Origin: an uncultured Gammaproteobacteria bacterium
Lineage (GTDB): Bacteria > Pseudomonadota > Gammaproteobacteria > Xanthomonadales > Xanthomonadaceae
Reading direction: 5' to 3'
NCBI GenBank assembly: GCA_946885735.1
Contig: CAMPGW010000035.1
Span: 1 to 26,163, forward strand
DNA: 26,163 nt
In this document: one piece after another, positions 8,933 to 18,115 of the stretch
Position numbering within the stretch: the stretch's first letter is position 1
How the letters are laid out: the number at the start of each line of letters is the position of its first letter
The notes under the pieces: model-generated
Database searches by the model: none
Told to the model about the DNA's origin: nothing
Seen by the model: only the letters and a program-made list of their open reading frames with translations
Translations under genes and position numbers: made by a program

Positions 8933-11900
8933 TCAGGCCAGCGCCGCCTGCTCGCCGCTGACGGTGGCGCGATAGGCCGCGAGCACCTGCTCGATCTTCT
9001 CCTGCAGGATCTGGCTGGTCACCGGCTTGCGCAGGAAGCCGTGCATGCCTGCGGCGAAGGCGAGCGCCTCTGCCTGCGGATCGCTGCGCGCGGTCAGGGC
9101 CACCAGCGCGATGACGTGGCGCTGGCTGCGGATGATGCGCGCCAGGTCGAAGCCATCCAGCCCGGGCAGGTCCAGGTCCAGCAGGGCGAGGTCGAAGCGC
9201 CCGTGCGCAAGTTCGGTCAACGCGGCCAGGCCCTGCGAGGCGTGCACGGCCTCGTGGCCGAGGAACTCCAGCAGGCCGGTGACCACGGTGGCGACGGTCG
9301 GGTCGTCCTCCACCACCAGCACGCGCAGCGAGCGGTTGCTGCGCGGTGCGCGCCGCGCCTGTTCGGGCAACAACTCGTCGAGCTCGCAGACCGGCAGCGG
9401 CAGGCGCACGCGCAGGCAGGTGCCGCGACCGGGCTGGCTCTGCACGTCGATGTGCCCGCCCATCGCCTGCGCAAGGTCCTGGCTGATTGCCAGCCCGAGG
9501 CCGCTGCCGGCGCGGCGCTTCGCGCCCTGCAGGCGCTCGCCCTGCTCGAAGCGCTGGAACAGCCGCGCCACCTGCGCCTCGTCCATGCCCGGCCCGGTGT
9601 CGCTGATCTCCAGCAACAGTCCCAGCGGCGTGCCCGCGGCGCGCAACGCCACCTCGCCGTGGTCGGTGAACTTCACGGCGTTGTTGCCGAGGTTGAGCAG
9701 GATCTGCCGCAAGCGCACCGCATCGCCGCGCAGCGCCCGCGGCGTGGCCGGCGCGCGCTGCAGGCTGAAGTGCAGGCCCTTGGCCGCCGCCAGCGGTTGC
9801 AGCAGGTGGCTGACCTCTTCCAGCAACGCGTGCAGGTCGAAGGCCTTGTCGTCGAGCATCAGCTTGCCCGACTCGATGCGCGCCAGGTCGAGCGCATCGT
9901 TGACCAGGTGCAGCAGGTGGTCGCCGGCGCGCTGGATCGCCTCGACCTGCTTGCGCTGCCGCGGCGTGAGTTCCGATCGCTGCAGCAATTCGGCCATGCC
10001 GAGCACGCCGGTCATCGGGGTGCGGATCTCGTGGCCGAGCATCGCCAGGAAGCGACTCTTCGCCTCCGAGCCCTGGTCGCTGAGCTCGCGTTGCTGGTCG
10101 CGCAACTGCCGCGCGTGGCGGCCACGCAGGCGCCGCCGGTAATCGCGCGCCAGCACCACCAGAAGCACCAGCAATCCGGCCGCGGCCAGCGCGCGCGCCC
10201 AGGCCTGCTTCCACCAGGGCGCCAGCACGCGCAGGCGGTAATGCAGCGGCGCGGACCAGGCGCCCTCGGCGTCGCTGGCGGCGATCTCGAGCCGATAGTC
10301 GCCAGGCTCGAGTGTCGAGAAATTGCGCTCGCCCTGGCGGCCGACGAGCACCCAATCCGCGTCGAAGCCATGCAGGCGAAAGCGGTAGCGGTGCGCGCCG
10401 GGGTCGGAGAAGGACAGCAGGCGCGCGGTGACCCGCAGCTCGCGATCGTCGGGCAGCATCGTCAGCACGCCGGCGTCGGGGTCCAGCGCCACCAGGTCCT
10501 CGTCGCGTCGCAGGGTGACGGCGTCGAGCTTGAGCCGCGGCGCCTGGTGGCCGACGCGCACCTTCGCCGGATCGAACAACAGCAGGCTGCCGGGCGTGCT
10601 GGCCAGGCCCAGACCCTGCGGGAGCATGAGCGGCGCCCGCGGCAGGAACTCCTGGTCGGGCAGGCCGTCGCGCACGCCGAAGCGGCGCAGGCGATCGCCG
10701 ACCGGATCGTAGCGCCACAGTCCGCGCACCGTGGTCAGCCACAGCACGCCGCTGCGGTCGGCCATCAGGCCGCCGCTTTCGACCGCGGGCAGTCCCGCGT
10801 CGGCGCCGAGCGCGCGAAAACGCGAGAGCCCGCGGCCGTTCCAGTGGTAGGCCTCGAGCTGATCCAGGCGGTGCAGCCACAAGGTGTCCGGCGGCACGAA
10901 GGCGAAGCCGAACACGCGATCGCGGGGGCCGCCGGCGATCGTCCGGAAACGACCCGCGCCCGCATCCCAGCGCCTCAGGCCCTCGCGCCCGGCCAGCCAG
11001 ACCGCGCCGTCGGGCCCGAGCGCGAGCTGGTCGGGATCGCCTCCGTCGGCGCCGTTGCCGTCGCCCGGCAGGAAGCGAAGGACACGGCGACCGTCGCGGG
11101 TGCGGGCCTGGACGCCTTCGCCCTCGACCGCAAGCCACAGCAGGCCGTCGCCGTCCTCCAGCAGGGCGAGCACGGCGCCGGCGCCGACGGCATCGGGACC
11201 GTCGCGACCCCAGTGCTGCAGCCGGCCCGCCGGATCGCGGCGGGTCAGTCCCGCTTCGTGGCCCAGCCAAAGCGTGCCGTCCGCCTGCTCGAGCACGGCG
11301 GACAGCGAAACGCCCGGCACGCGGGCCGAAAGGTCCAGGCTGCGCGTGACCTCACCGGTGAGCACGTCGAGTTTTTCCACCAGCCCGCCCGCGCCGACCA
11401 GCCAGGCGCCGCCATCGCGGGCCGCGCCGATACCGCGCACCGGTACCCGCGCCAGCCCGCCCTTGCCACCGGCGAACACCGCGAACTGCCGCCAGCCCGC
11501 CGGCAGGTGCAGCAGGCCGGTGTCGGTCGCCAGCCAGACGCCACCCTCGCGATCCTCGACCAGGTCGCGGATGCCGCAGGAGGCCGATCGCGCATCCACC
11601 CGTCGAACCGCGCCCGCGCGCTCGCTCACCAGGCCGCGCGGCGTGCCGATCCAGTGCGTGCCCTGGCGATCGTGCAGGATCGCGTTGATGGAATCCGACA
11701 GCAGCGTGGCCTTCGCGAACGCCGGTGAATGCACGACGCCATCGGCGTGGCGCAGCAGCAGGCCCGCGCCCGTGCCGATCCAGAGGCTGCCGTCGGGCGC
11801 CGGCGACAGCGCCTGCACCGGCGCGAGCGGGGTCGGCATCTGCGCCGCTTCGAAACCCGTGCCGGTCCACTGCACCAGCCCGGCCGAGGTGCCGACCCAG

Positions 11901-12469
11901 AGCCTTCCTCGCGCATCCACCGCCAGCGCCTGCACGGTGTCGGACGGCAGTGCGCGCGTACGGCCTGCCACGGCCACGTGACGCGCGAGGCTTCCCTCGG
12001 GATCGAGACGGTAGAGGCCGCCCCCCGCGGTGCCGAACCAGATCGCGGCGTCGGCGGTCTCGGCGATCGCCAGCACCTCGTCGCTGTGCAACGCCGGCGT
12101 GTTGGCGCGACGGATCCGGCGGAAGCCGCGGCGATCCGCGCCCAGCACGGCCAGGCCCTGGCCTTCGACGCCGACCCAGACGCGATCGCGCGAGTCCACG
12201 AAGACGGTGCGGATGGCGTTGCCCGGCAGCGCGCTCGGGTCGCCCGGCGCGTAGCGGTACACGGTGTAGCCGACGCCGTCGTAGCGCGCCAGGCCGTCAC
12301 GGGTGGCGATCCACAGGTATCCGTCGCGGTCGAGCGCCAGTGCGGTGGTGCTGCTGGACGGCAGCCCGTCGGCGACGCCGATGTGGCGGAACTGCGGGGT
12401 CTCCGGCAGGGTCCTCGCAATCGCCGGGAGGGACAGCAGCAGGCCCAGGCACCACCACGCCATCCGCAT
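8933..12469 (-). CDS. Hybrid sensor histidine kinase with two-component-regulator propeller
   Basis: 1178 aa inner-membrane sensor. Order: signal peptide or anchor (MRMAWWCLGLLLSLPAIA); about 14 Reg_prop beta-propeller repeats of the type DRDGYLWIATRDGLARYD (residues ~25-640); a Y_Y_Y-like domain (RLLSFSDPGAHRYRFRLHGFD); one membrane helix (~755-777); HisKA with LGHEIRTPM (His ~813); HATPase with LLNLGNNAVKF, SDTGPGM and GSGLGLAI; and a C-terminal receiver with VVEDD, phospho-Asp ~1098 and RKP. There is no DNA-binding domain after the receiver, so signalling must go on to an Hpt protein or be internal. ATG 12469 is preferred (GGGA 9 bases upstream); GTG 12496 is the alternative. No partner regulator is adjacent. 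The ligand is unknown. Confidence 0.92.
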   Translation of the reverse strand: MRMAWWCLGLLLSLPAIARTLPETPQFRHIGVADGLPSSSTTALALDRDGYLWIATRDGLARYDGVGYTVYRYAPGDPSALPGNAIRTVFVDSRDRVWVGVEGQGLAVLGADRRGFRRIRRANTPALHSDEVLAIAETADAAIWFGTAGGGLYRLDPEGSLARHVAVAGRTRALPSDTVQALAVDARGRLWVGTSAGLVQWTGTGFEAAQMPTPLAPVQALSPAPDGSLWIGTGAGLLLRHADGVVHSPAFAKATLLSDSINAILHDRQGTHWIGTPRGLVSERAGAVRRVDARSASCGIRDLVEDREGGVWLATDTGLLHLPAGWRQFAVFAGGKGGLARVPVRGIGAARDGGAWLVGAGGLVEKLDVLTGEVTRSLDLSARVPGVSLSAVLEQADGTLWLGHEAGLTRRDPAGRLQHWGRDGPDAVGAGAVLALLEDGDGLLWLAVEGEGVQARTRDGRRVLRFLPGDGNGADGGDPDQLALGPDGAVWLAGREGLRRWDAGAGRFRTIAGGPRDRVFGFAFVPPDTLWLHRLDQLEAYHWNGRGLSRFRALGADAGLPAVESGGLMADRSGVLWLTTVRGLWRYDPVGDRLRRFGVRDGLPDQEFLPRAPLMLPQGLGLASTPGSLLLFDPAKVRVGHQAPRLKLDAVTLRRDEDLVALDPDAGVLTMLPDDRELRVTARLLSFSDPGAHRYRFRLHGFDADWVLVGRQGERNFSTLEPGDYRLEIAASDAEGAWSAPLHYRLRVLAPWWKQAWARALAAAGLLVLLVVLARDYRRRLRGRHARQLRDQQRELSDQGSEAKSRFLAMLGHEIRTPMTGVLGMAELLQRSELTPRQRKQVEAIQRAGDHLLHLVNDALDLARIESGKLMLDDKAFDLHALLEEVSHLLQPLAAAKGLHFSLQRAPATPRALRGDAVRLRQILLNLGNNAVKFTDHGEVALRAAGTPLGLLLEISDTGPGMDEAQVARLFQRFEQGERLQGAKRRAGSGLGLAISQDLAQAMGGHIDVQSQPGRGTCLRVRLPLPVCELDELLPEQARRAPRSNRSLRVLVVEDDPTVATVVTGLLEFLGHEAVHASQGLAALTELAHGRFDLALLDLDLPGLDGFDLARIIRSQRHVIALVALTARSDPQAEALAFAAGMHGFLRKPVTSQILQEKIEQVLAAYRATVSGEQAALA

Positions 12470-12560
12470 CGCCGTCGTCCCGCCCCTGGTCTTCACGCCA
12501 TGCTCGCGTCCGCCGCGGTCGGCCGCAATCAGACTTTTCCTACCCCGGGACCGGGAAACC

Positions 12561-12589
12561 TTGCAGGCCCGGGACCGACCCGTTCTACT
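12561..12589 (+). promoter_or_regulatory. Candidate promoter for cytochrome b561-yceI
   Basis: TTGCAG (12561-12566) and TCTACT (12584-12589) are separated by 17 bases, in the 150-base gap between the divergent kinase and b561 starts. Each hexamer matches consensus at four positions. Initiation would give a short leader of about 25 bases before the GTG at 12622. Confidence 0.35.
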
Positions 12590-12621
12590 GGCAGCGAATC
12601 AAACGCCGGACCGCACGCCCC

Positions 12622-13170
12622 GTGGCCCCACGCAATCGTCCCGACACCTGGGGCCGCACCAGCCTGCTCCTGCATTGGCTCACGGCCCTGCTGATCCTCC
12701 TTCTGGCCGGCCTCGGCCTGTGGATGACCGAGCTGGCGCCCTCGCTGTTCAAGCTGAAGGTCTATGCGCTGCACAAGAGCCTGGGCCTGACCGTGCTCGG
12801 CCTGAGCGTGCTGCGCCTGGCCTGGCTGGTGGTGGGAGGACGCCCGGCAGCGCTTCCCGGGCCGCGCTGGCAACGGGCGTTGGCGACGGTCTCCCATGCC
12901 GGCCTGTACGGATTGCTGCTGCTCGTGCCGCTGTCGGGCTGGTGGTACAACTCGACGGCGGGTTTCCCGCTGCGCTGGTTCGGCGTCGGCCCGTTGCCGG
13001 CGCTGGGCGCGGCCGACGCGCTGCTCAAGCCGCTCGCCCGCGATCGCCACGCGTGGCTGTTCTATGCATTGGCCGCGCTGGTGCTGCTGCACGTCGCCGC
13101 GGCCCTGTGGCACCACCTGCACCGCCGCGATGCGAGCCTGGCGCGCATGCTCGGCCGCACTCCACGCTGA
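12622..13170 (+). CDS. Cytochrome b561 (CybB-type)
   Basis: 182 aa four-helix integral membrane diheme cytochrome. Candidate heme-ligand His residues lie in or next to the helices: LLHWLTALLILLL, VYALHKSLGLTVLGL, VSHAGLYGLLLLVPLSGW and VLLHVAAALWHHLH. The family moves electrons between quinol and acceptors such as superoxide in the cytoplasmic membrane. The best in-frame start I can find is GTG 12622, just before the basic stretch RNRPDTWGRTSLLLHW; no ATG exists before the first helix. The gene lies 13 bases upstream of yceI, the same pairing as yceJ-yceI in E. coli. Confidence 0.88.
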   Translation: MAPRNRPDTWGRTSLLLHWLTALLILLLAGLGLWMTELAPSLFKLKVYALHKSLGLTVLGLSVLRLAWLVVGGRPAALPGPRWQRALATVSHAGLYGLLLLVPLSGWWYNSTAGFPLRWFGVGPLPALGAADALLKPLARDRHAWLFYALAALVLLHVAAALWHHLHRRDASLARMLGRTPR

Positions 13171-13183
13171 AGGACCGGACACG

Positions 13184-13735
13184 ATGCGCTGCACGATCCT
13201 GCTTGCCCTGCTGCTGTTCGCCCCGCTCGCGCAGGCGGGCGATTACGTCGCCGCCGCCGGCTCGACGCTGGTCGCGCGCGGCAGTTTCGACGGCGAGCCG
13301 ATGGAAGCGCGCTTCACGCGCTTCAGCCCGCGCATCCGCTTCGATCCCGCGCAACCGGGGCAGGCCCGCTTCGACGTCGTCATCGAACTGGCCAGCGTGG
13401 CCAGCGGCACCGACGACGGCGACACGTTGCTGCGCGGCGCCGCCTTCTTCGCCGTCGGCAAACATCCGCAGGCGCGTTTCACGGCCAGCGGCGTGCGTGC
13501 GCTGGGCGGCTCGCGCTTCCTCGCGCAGGGCGAGTTGAGCCTGCGCGGGCTGCGGCGTCCCGTCACCCTCTCGTTCCGCTGGACGCCCGGCGCCCGGCCG
13601 GTGCTGGAGGGCGAAGCGGTGCTGCGGCGGCTGGCGTTCGGCGTCGGCGCGGGCGAATGGGCCGATACCGGGACGATCGGCGACGAGGTGAAGGTGCTGA
13701 CGCGGCTGGTGCTGGCGCCGGCCACGAAGCCCTAA
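13184..13735 (+). CDS. YceI-family periplasmic lipid-binding-fold protein
   Basis: 183 aa. A Sec signal peptide (MRCTILLALLLFAPLAQA, then GDY) precedes an eight-stranded YceI-like barrel: ARFTRFSPRIRFDP, ARFDVVIELASV, DTLLRGAAFFAVGKHPQARF, FLAQGELSLRGLRRPVTLSF, and the closing LAFGVGAGEWADTGTIGDEVKV. These are canonical YceI landmarks. Members bind polyisoprenoid (ubiquinone-like) chains in the periplasm. Adjacency to cytochrome b561 supports a quinone-related redox role. AAGGA lies 9 bases before the ATG. Confidence 0.93.
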   Translation: MRCTILLALLLFAPLAQAGDYVAAAGSTLVARGSFDGEPMEARFTRFSPRIRFDPAQPGQARFDVVIELASVASGTDDGDTLLRGAAFFAVGKHPQARFTASGVRALGGSRFLAQGELSLRGLRRPVTLSFRWTPGARPVLEGEAVLRRLAFGVGAGEWADTGTIGDEVKVLTRLVLAPATKP

Positions 13736-13749
13736 GCGCCGAGGCTGCC

Positions 13750-13980
13750 TCAGGGGCGTCCGAGGAAGCCGCGCACCTGCGCCGCGTCGAAGGGCCAGTC
13801 GAGTTCGGCGCCGGTGTCCTCGCGGCGCAGGACCGGCACCCGGGTGCCATAGAGCGCCTCCAGGCCGAGGTCGCCGTCGATCCACAGCGGATCGAAATCC
13901 GGGACCCCCGCCTCCAGCAGCCGGGTGTAGGCCTCGTCGCACAGAGGGCATTCGTCACGCTGGAACAGGGTCAGCTGCAT
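13750..13980 (-). CDS. Small glutaredoxin-like (thioredoxin-fold) protein
   Basis: 76 aa. MQLTLFQRDECPLCDEAYTRL has a CPLC redox motif (residues 11-14) at the start of the first helix. It is followed by TRVPVLRRE, the cis-Pro strand of the glutaredoxin/thioredoxin fold, and ELDWPFD. This is the DUF836/YbbN-like small glutaredoxin type, a likely cytosolic thiol-disulfide reductase of unknown partner. The open frame extends well upstream into sdaA antisense, but homology begins at the ATG at 13980. The stop lies 14 bases from the yceI stop (convergent). Confidence 0.85.
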   Translation of the reverse strand: MQLTLFQRDECPLCDEAYTRLLEAGVPDFDPLWIDGDLGLEALYGTRVPVLRREDTGAELDWPFDAAQVRGFLGRP

Positions 13981-14020
13981 CAGTCCGATTCGTTCATCCG
14001 GTCGTGGCGCCGTGGGCAAG

Positions 14021-14055
14021 CGGCAGGGAAACTGCCGGTTCGCGGGGGCTAGAAT
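14021..14055 (+). promoter_or_regulatory. Candidate sdaA promoter with upstream hairpin
   Basis: A -10 TAGAAT lies at 14050-14055, 27 bases before the sdaA ATG. Just upstream, 14021-14037 is a perfect 6-bp inverted repeat (CGGCAG, loop GGAAA, CTGCCG) about where the -35 would lie. No -35 hexamer is recognisable, so the repeat could be an activator or operator site. Confidence 0.3.
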
Positions 14056-14082
14056 GGCCGTCCGCCAACTTTCGAAGTGTAT

Positions 14083-15465
<1,383 letters not shown>

Positions 15466-15556
15466 ACCGGTCACGGACCGGGCCGGTGCGTCGGGCGCAT
15501 GCTTGCGCTGGCGGCGTGTCCGGCGCATAAGGGGCCCAAGGGGGAACGCGAGTCCG

Positions 15557-17746
15557 ATGCTGCGCTTCATCCTGCTCACCGCTGCCTACATGGCCGCTAC
15601 CTGGTACGCGGTCGCCTTCATCGGCGGGCCGAACCAGGTCGCGCTGTATTGGCCGGCCGCGGGCATCGGCTACGCGGCGATCCTGCGCTGGGGCTGGCGC
15701 TGGGTCGGCTTCATCCCGGTGGCGGTGCTGCTCTCGCACCTGCTGTTCGCGCCGGTGCCCTACGCCTTCCTGCCGTTCTCGGCCCTGAGCAACGTGCTCG
15801 GCGCGCTGGCCGGCGCCTGGCTGGTGCAGCGCTCGAAGGTACTGCCGCGGCTGACGGTGTCCAGCGGCTTCATCATGCTGCGCGGGGCGGTCGCGATGGT
15901 GGCGGTATCGGCCGCGATCGGCGTGTGGGGCCTGCATTTCTCGGGAATGATCGGCCCCGGCGAGGTCACCGGCGCGCTGCTGAAGTGGAGCATGGGCAAC
16001 CTGCTCGGCATCGTCTGCCTGACCCCGACCCTGCTGTTGCTGGCGGCGCCGCGCTCCAACAATCCCGATGTGCCGCGCGAGGCCGACTACTCGTCCATCA
16101 ACGAGACCCTGGCCTGGCTGTTCCTGCTGCTGCTGTCCTTCGTGCTGGTGTACCTGGGCGGCCTGCGCAACAGCCTCTACGCGCTGGGCATGGTCGCGCT
16201 GCCGATGTCGCTGCTGCTGTGGAGTGCGCTGCGCTTCCACCCGCTGTGGACCACCGCCGGCACCTGCGTGGCGGTGCTGTTCCTGACCACGCTGACCGGC
16301 CTGGGCATGGCCGGCTTCCGGGCGCCGGAGAACACCCTCGATGCCTCGCTGCTGCTGGGCTTCATGAGCCTGTTCGGCACGCTGCCGCTGGTCTTGGTCG
16401 CGTCCATCAACGAGCAGCGCATGGCGACGCGCAAGGTGCTGCGGCGCGCGACCACCGATGCCGCGACCAACCTGCCCAATCGCGCCGCCTTCGAGGAGGC
16501 CGTGCACAAGGCGCTCGCCGGCCAGTCGGAGGGCCGGGCGCTGGCCTACCTGGACCTGGACCACTTCACCCTGATCAACGACACCGCCAGCCATGCCGCC
16601 GGCGACGCGCTGATCCACGGCATCGGCTCGTTGCTGAAGGCGCGCCTGCGGTCCGGCGACCAGGTGTTCCGGATCGGCGGCGACGAGTTCGCCCTGCTGC
16701 TGTCGGGCGAAGCCGAGACCATGGAGCTGCGCCTGCAGCACCTGCAACGCGCGGTGGAGAACTACCGCGTGGGCTGGCAGAACCACGTGCTCAACATCAC
16801 CACCAGCATCGGCCTGGTGAACTTCCAGCCGGGCGAGATCGACTACGCGCGATTGCTGTCGCTGGCCGACGCCGCCTGCTTCACCGCGAAGGAACTCGGC
16901 GGCAACCGCGTCATCCTCGCCAGCCTGCAGCCGGGCGAGCTGCACGAGCGCGCCCAGGCCATGCATTGGGCGCTGCGCATCCGCGAGGCGCTGGACGCCA
17001 ACCTGTTCGAGATCGACTGCCAGTCCATCGCGCCGCTGCACGAGCACGCCGTGGAAGGCCGCCATTTCGAGGTGCTGCTGCGCATGCGCGACCCGCACAC
17101 CGGCGAGCGCATGGCCCCGGACCGCTTCATCCCGGCGGCCGAGCGCTTCCAGCTCGGCGTCGCGCTGGACCGCCACGTGGTCAACCTCACGCTGGGCTGG
17201 CTTGAGGCGCGACCCGACGCCGCCGCGCAGGTGCACACCTGCGCGATCAACCTCACCGCCGCCTCGCTGGTGGACGAGGGCTTCGGCGTGTTCCTCTACC
17301 ACCGCGTGCGCAACAGCCGGCTGCCCGCCTACAAACTGTGCTTCGAGGTCACCGAGACCAGCGCGGTGCGCGACCTGGCGCGTGCGCAGGGCCTGATCCA
17401 GAAAATGCGCTCGCTCGGCTGCGCCTTTGCGCTCGACGACTTCGGCACCGGCTTCTGCTCGTTCAACTACCTGCGCTCGCTGGACGTGGACTACTTCAAG
17501 ATCGACGGCAGCTTCGTCCGCGACCTGGAGTCGTCGTCGCTGTCGATGGCGGTGATCCGGTCTATCACGGACATCGCGCACGTGTTGAACAAGCAGACGA
17601 TCGCGGAGCATACGGAGAACGATGCGATCTTTGCATCCTTGCGCGAACTCGGTGTCGACTTCGCCCAAGGCTTCGGCATCCACAAACCCGAACCCATCGA
17701 GGCGTACTTCGCCTCGGTACCGGTTCTTTCTGCGGCTACCCGGTAG
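15557..17746 (+). CDS. MASE1-GGDEF-EAL c-di-GMP cyclase/phosphodiesterase
   Basis: 729 aa membrane protein. Residues ~1-285 form a MASE1 sensor with many membrane helices (LYWPAAGIGYAAILRW and WSMGNLLGIVCLTPTLLLL are MASE1 landmarks). The GGDEF domain (~295-455) has an intact RIGGDEFALLL at ~373, and RSGD five residues before it is a complete inhibitory I-site. The EAL domain (~475-715) has FEVLLRM in place of EALLR but keeps ExLxR. It also keeps the other metal/catalytic positions: INL, FEVTET, LDDFGTGF, YFKIDGSF, AEHTEN and AQGF. Both activities are plausible. The start is set by GGGGAA 10 bases upstream; the open frame begins 18 codons earlier. It converges on metB across a repeat region. 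Confidence 0.94.
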   Translation: MLRFILLTAAYMAATWYAVAFIGGPNQVALYWPAAGIGYAAILRWGWRWVGFIPVAVLLSHLLFAPVPYAFLPFSALSNVLGALAGAWLVQRSKVLPRLTVSSGFIMLRGAVAMVAVSAAIGVWGLHFSGMIGPGEVTGALLKWSMGNLLGIVCLTPTLLLLAAPRSNNPDVPREADYSSINETLAWLFLLLLSFVLVYLGGLRNSLYALGMVALPMSLLLWSALRFHPLWTTAGTCVAVLFLTTLTGLGMAGFRAPENTLDASLLLGFMSLFGTLPLVLVASINEQRMATRKVLRRATTDAATNLPNRAAFEEAVHKALAGQSEGRALAYLDLDHFTLINDTASHAAGDALIHGIGSLLKARLRSGDQVFRIGGDEFALLLSGEAETMELRLQHLQRAVENYRVGWQNHVLNITTSIGLVNFQPGEIDYARLLSLADAACFTAKELGGNRVILASLQPGELHERAQAMHWALRIREALDANLFEIDCQSIAPLHEHAVEGRHFEVLLRMRDPHTGERMAPDRFIPAAERFQLGVALDRHVVNLTLGWLEARPDAAAQVHTCAINLTAASLVDEGFGVFLYHRVRNSRLPAYKLCFEVTETSAVRDLARAQGLIQKMRSLGCAFALDDFGTGFCSFNYLRSLDVDYFKIDGSFVRDLESSSLSMAVIRSITDIAHVLNKQTIAEHTENDAIFASLRELGVDFAQGFGIHKPEPIEAYFASVPVLSAATR

Positions 17747-17760
17747 ATTGGTTTTCGCAG

Positions 17761-17895
17761 CGCTTGGCGCTGCGGGGGGTGGACCCTATCGCTCGTCCCC
17801 ACTCGGAGGCGTCGTCCGTGACCACCGAGTGGGGCCCGGTCGGCCATCCATGGCCGACCTCGTGCGATAGGGTCCACCCCCCACATCGCCAAGCG
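17761..17895 (+). repeat. Extragenic cloverleaf-like repeat, copy A
   Basis: The outer arms 17761-17792 and 17864-17895 are inverted repeats of 32 bases with two mismatches; the inner 19 bp (17774-17792 with 17864-17882) are perfect. Inside are two hairpins: 17798-17806 with 17825-17833 (CCCACTCGG stem), and 17838-17847 with 17850-17859 (GGTCGGCCAT stem). This predicts a three-way junction. It lies 14 bases after the GGDEF-EAL stop and may terminate or protect that transcript, although no T-tract is seen. Confidence 0.8.
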
Positions 17896-17966
17896 GGGCC
17901 AATCGTCTTGGGTGTTTCAACAGCAAGAGCCGGTGCCGGGCTCTCGTGGGGGATTGCTGAGCTACT

Positions 17967-18111
17967 GCCGGGCTCGGTGACGGCGGGGGAAGGGGTTATC
18001 GCACGAGTGCGGCCATGGATGGCCGCACGGGCCCGACTCGGTGCACATGGATGTGGCTTCCGAGCTCGGGACGAGCGATAACCCCTTCCACCGGCGGCGC
18101 CGAGTCCCGCC
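17967..18111 (-). repeat. Extragenic cloverleaf-like repeat, copy B (inverted relative to A)
   Basis: Homologous to the reverse complement of copy A. The perfect core arms are 17988-18002 and 18075-18089 (15 bp), with weaker pairing further out (CGGGCTCGG against CCGAGTCCCG). Inner hairpins: 18007-18016 with 18019-18028 (GTGCGGCCAT stem), and 18032-18041 with 18060-18070. Bases differ from copy A on both sides of the stems, so pairing is kept. It ends a few bases from the metB stop. Confidence 0.75.
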
Positions 18112-18115
18112 CAGA

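Noticed and set aside
9041..11728. 895-codon open frame antisense to the sensor kinase
   Set aside because: Low-complexity Ala/Arg/Gln/His product opposite conserved propeller and kinase motifs.
15466..15500. Terminator after sdaA (ACCGG...CCGGT)
   Set aside because: Only five pairs and no T-tract; chance pairing is likely at this GC content.
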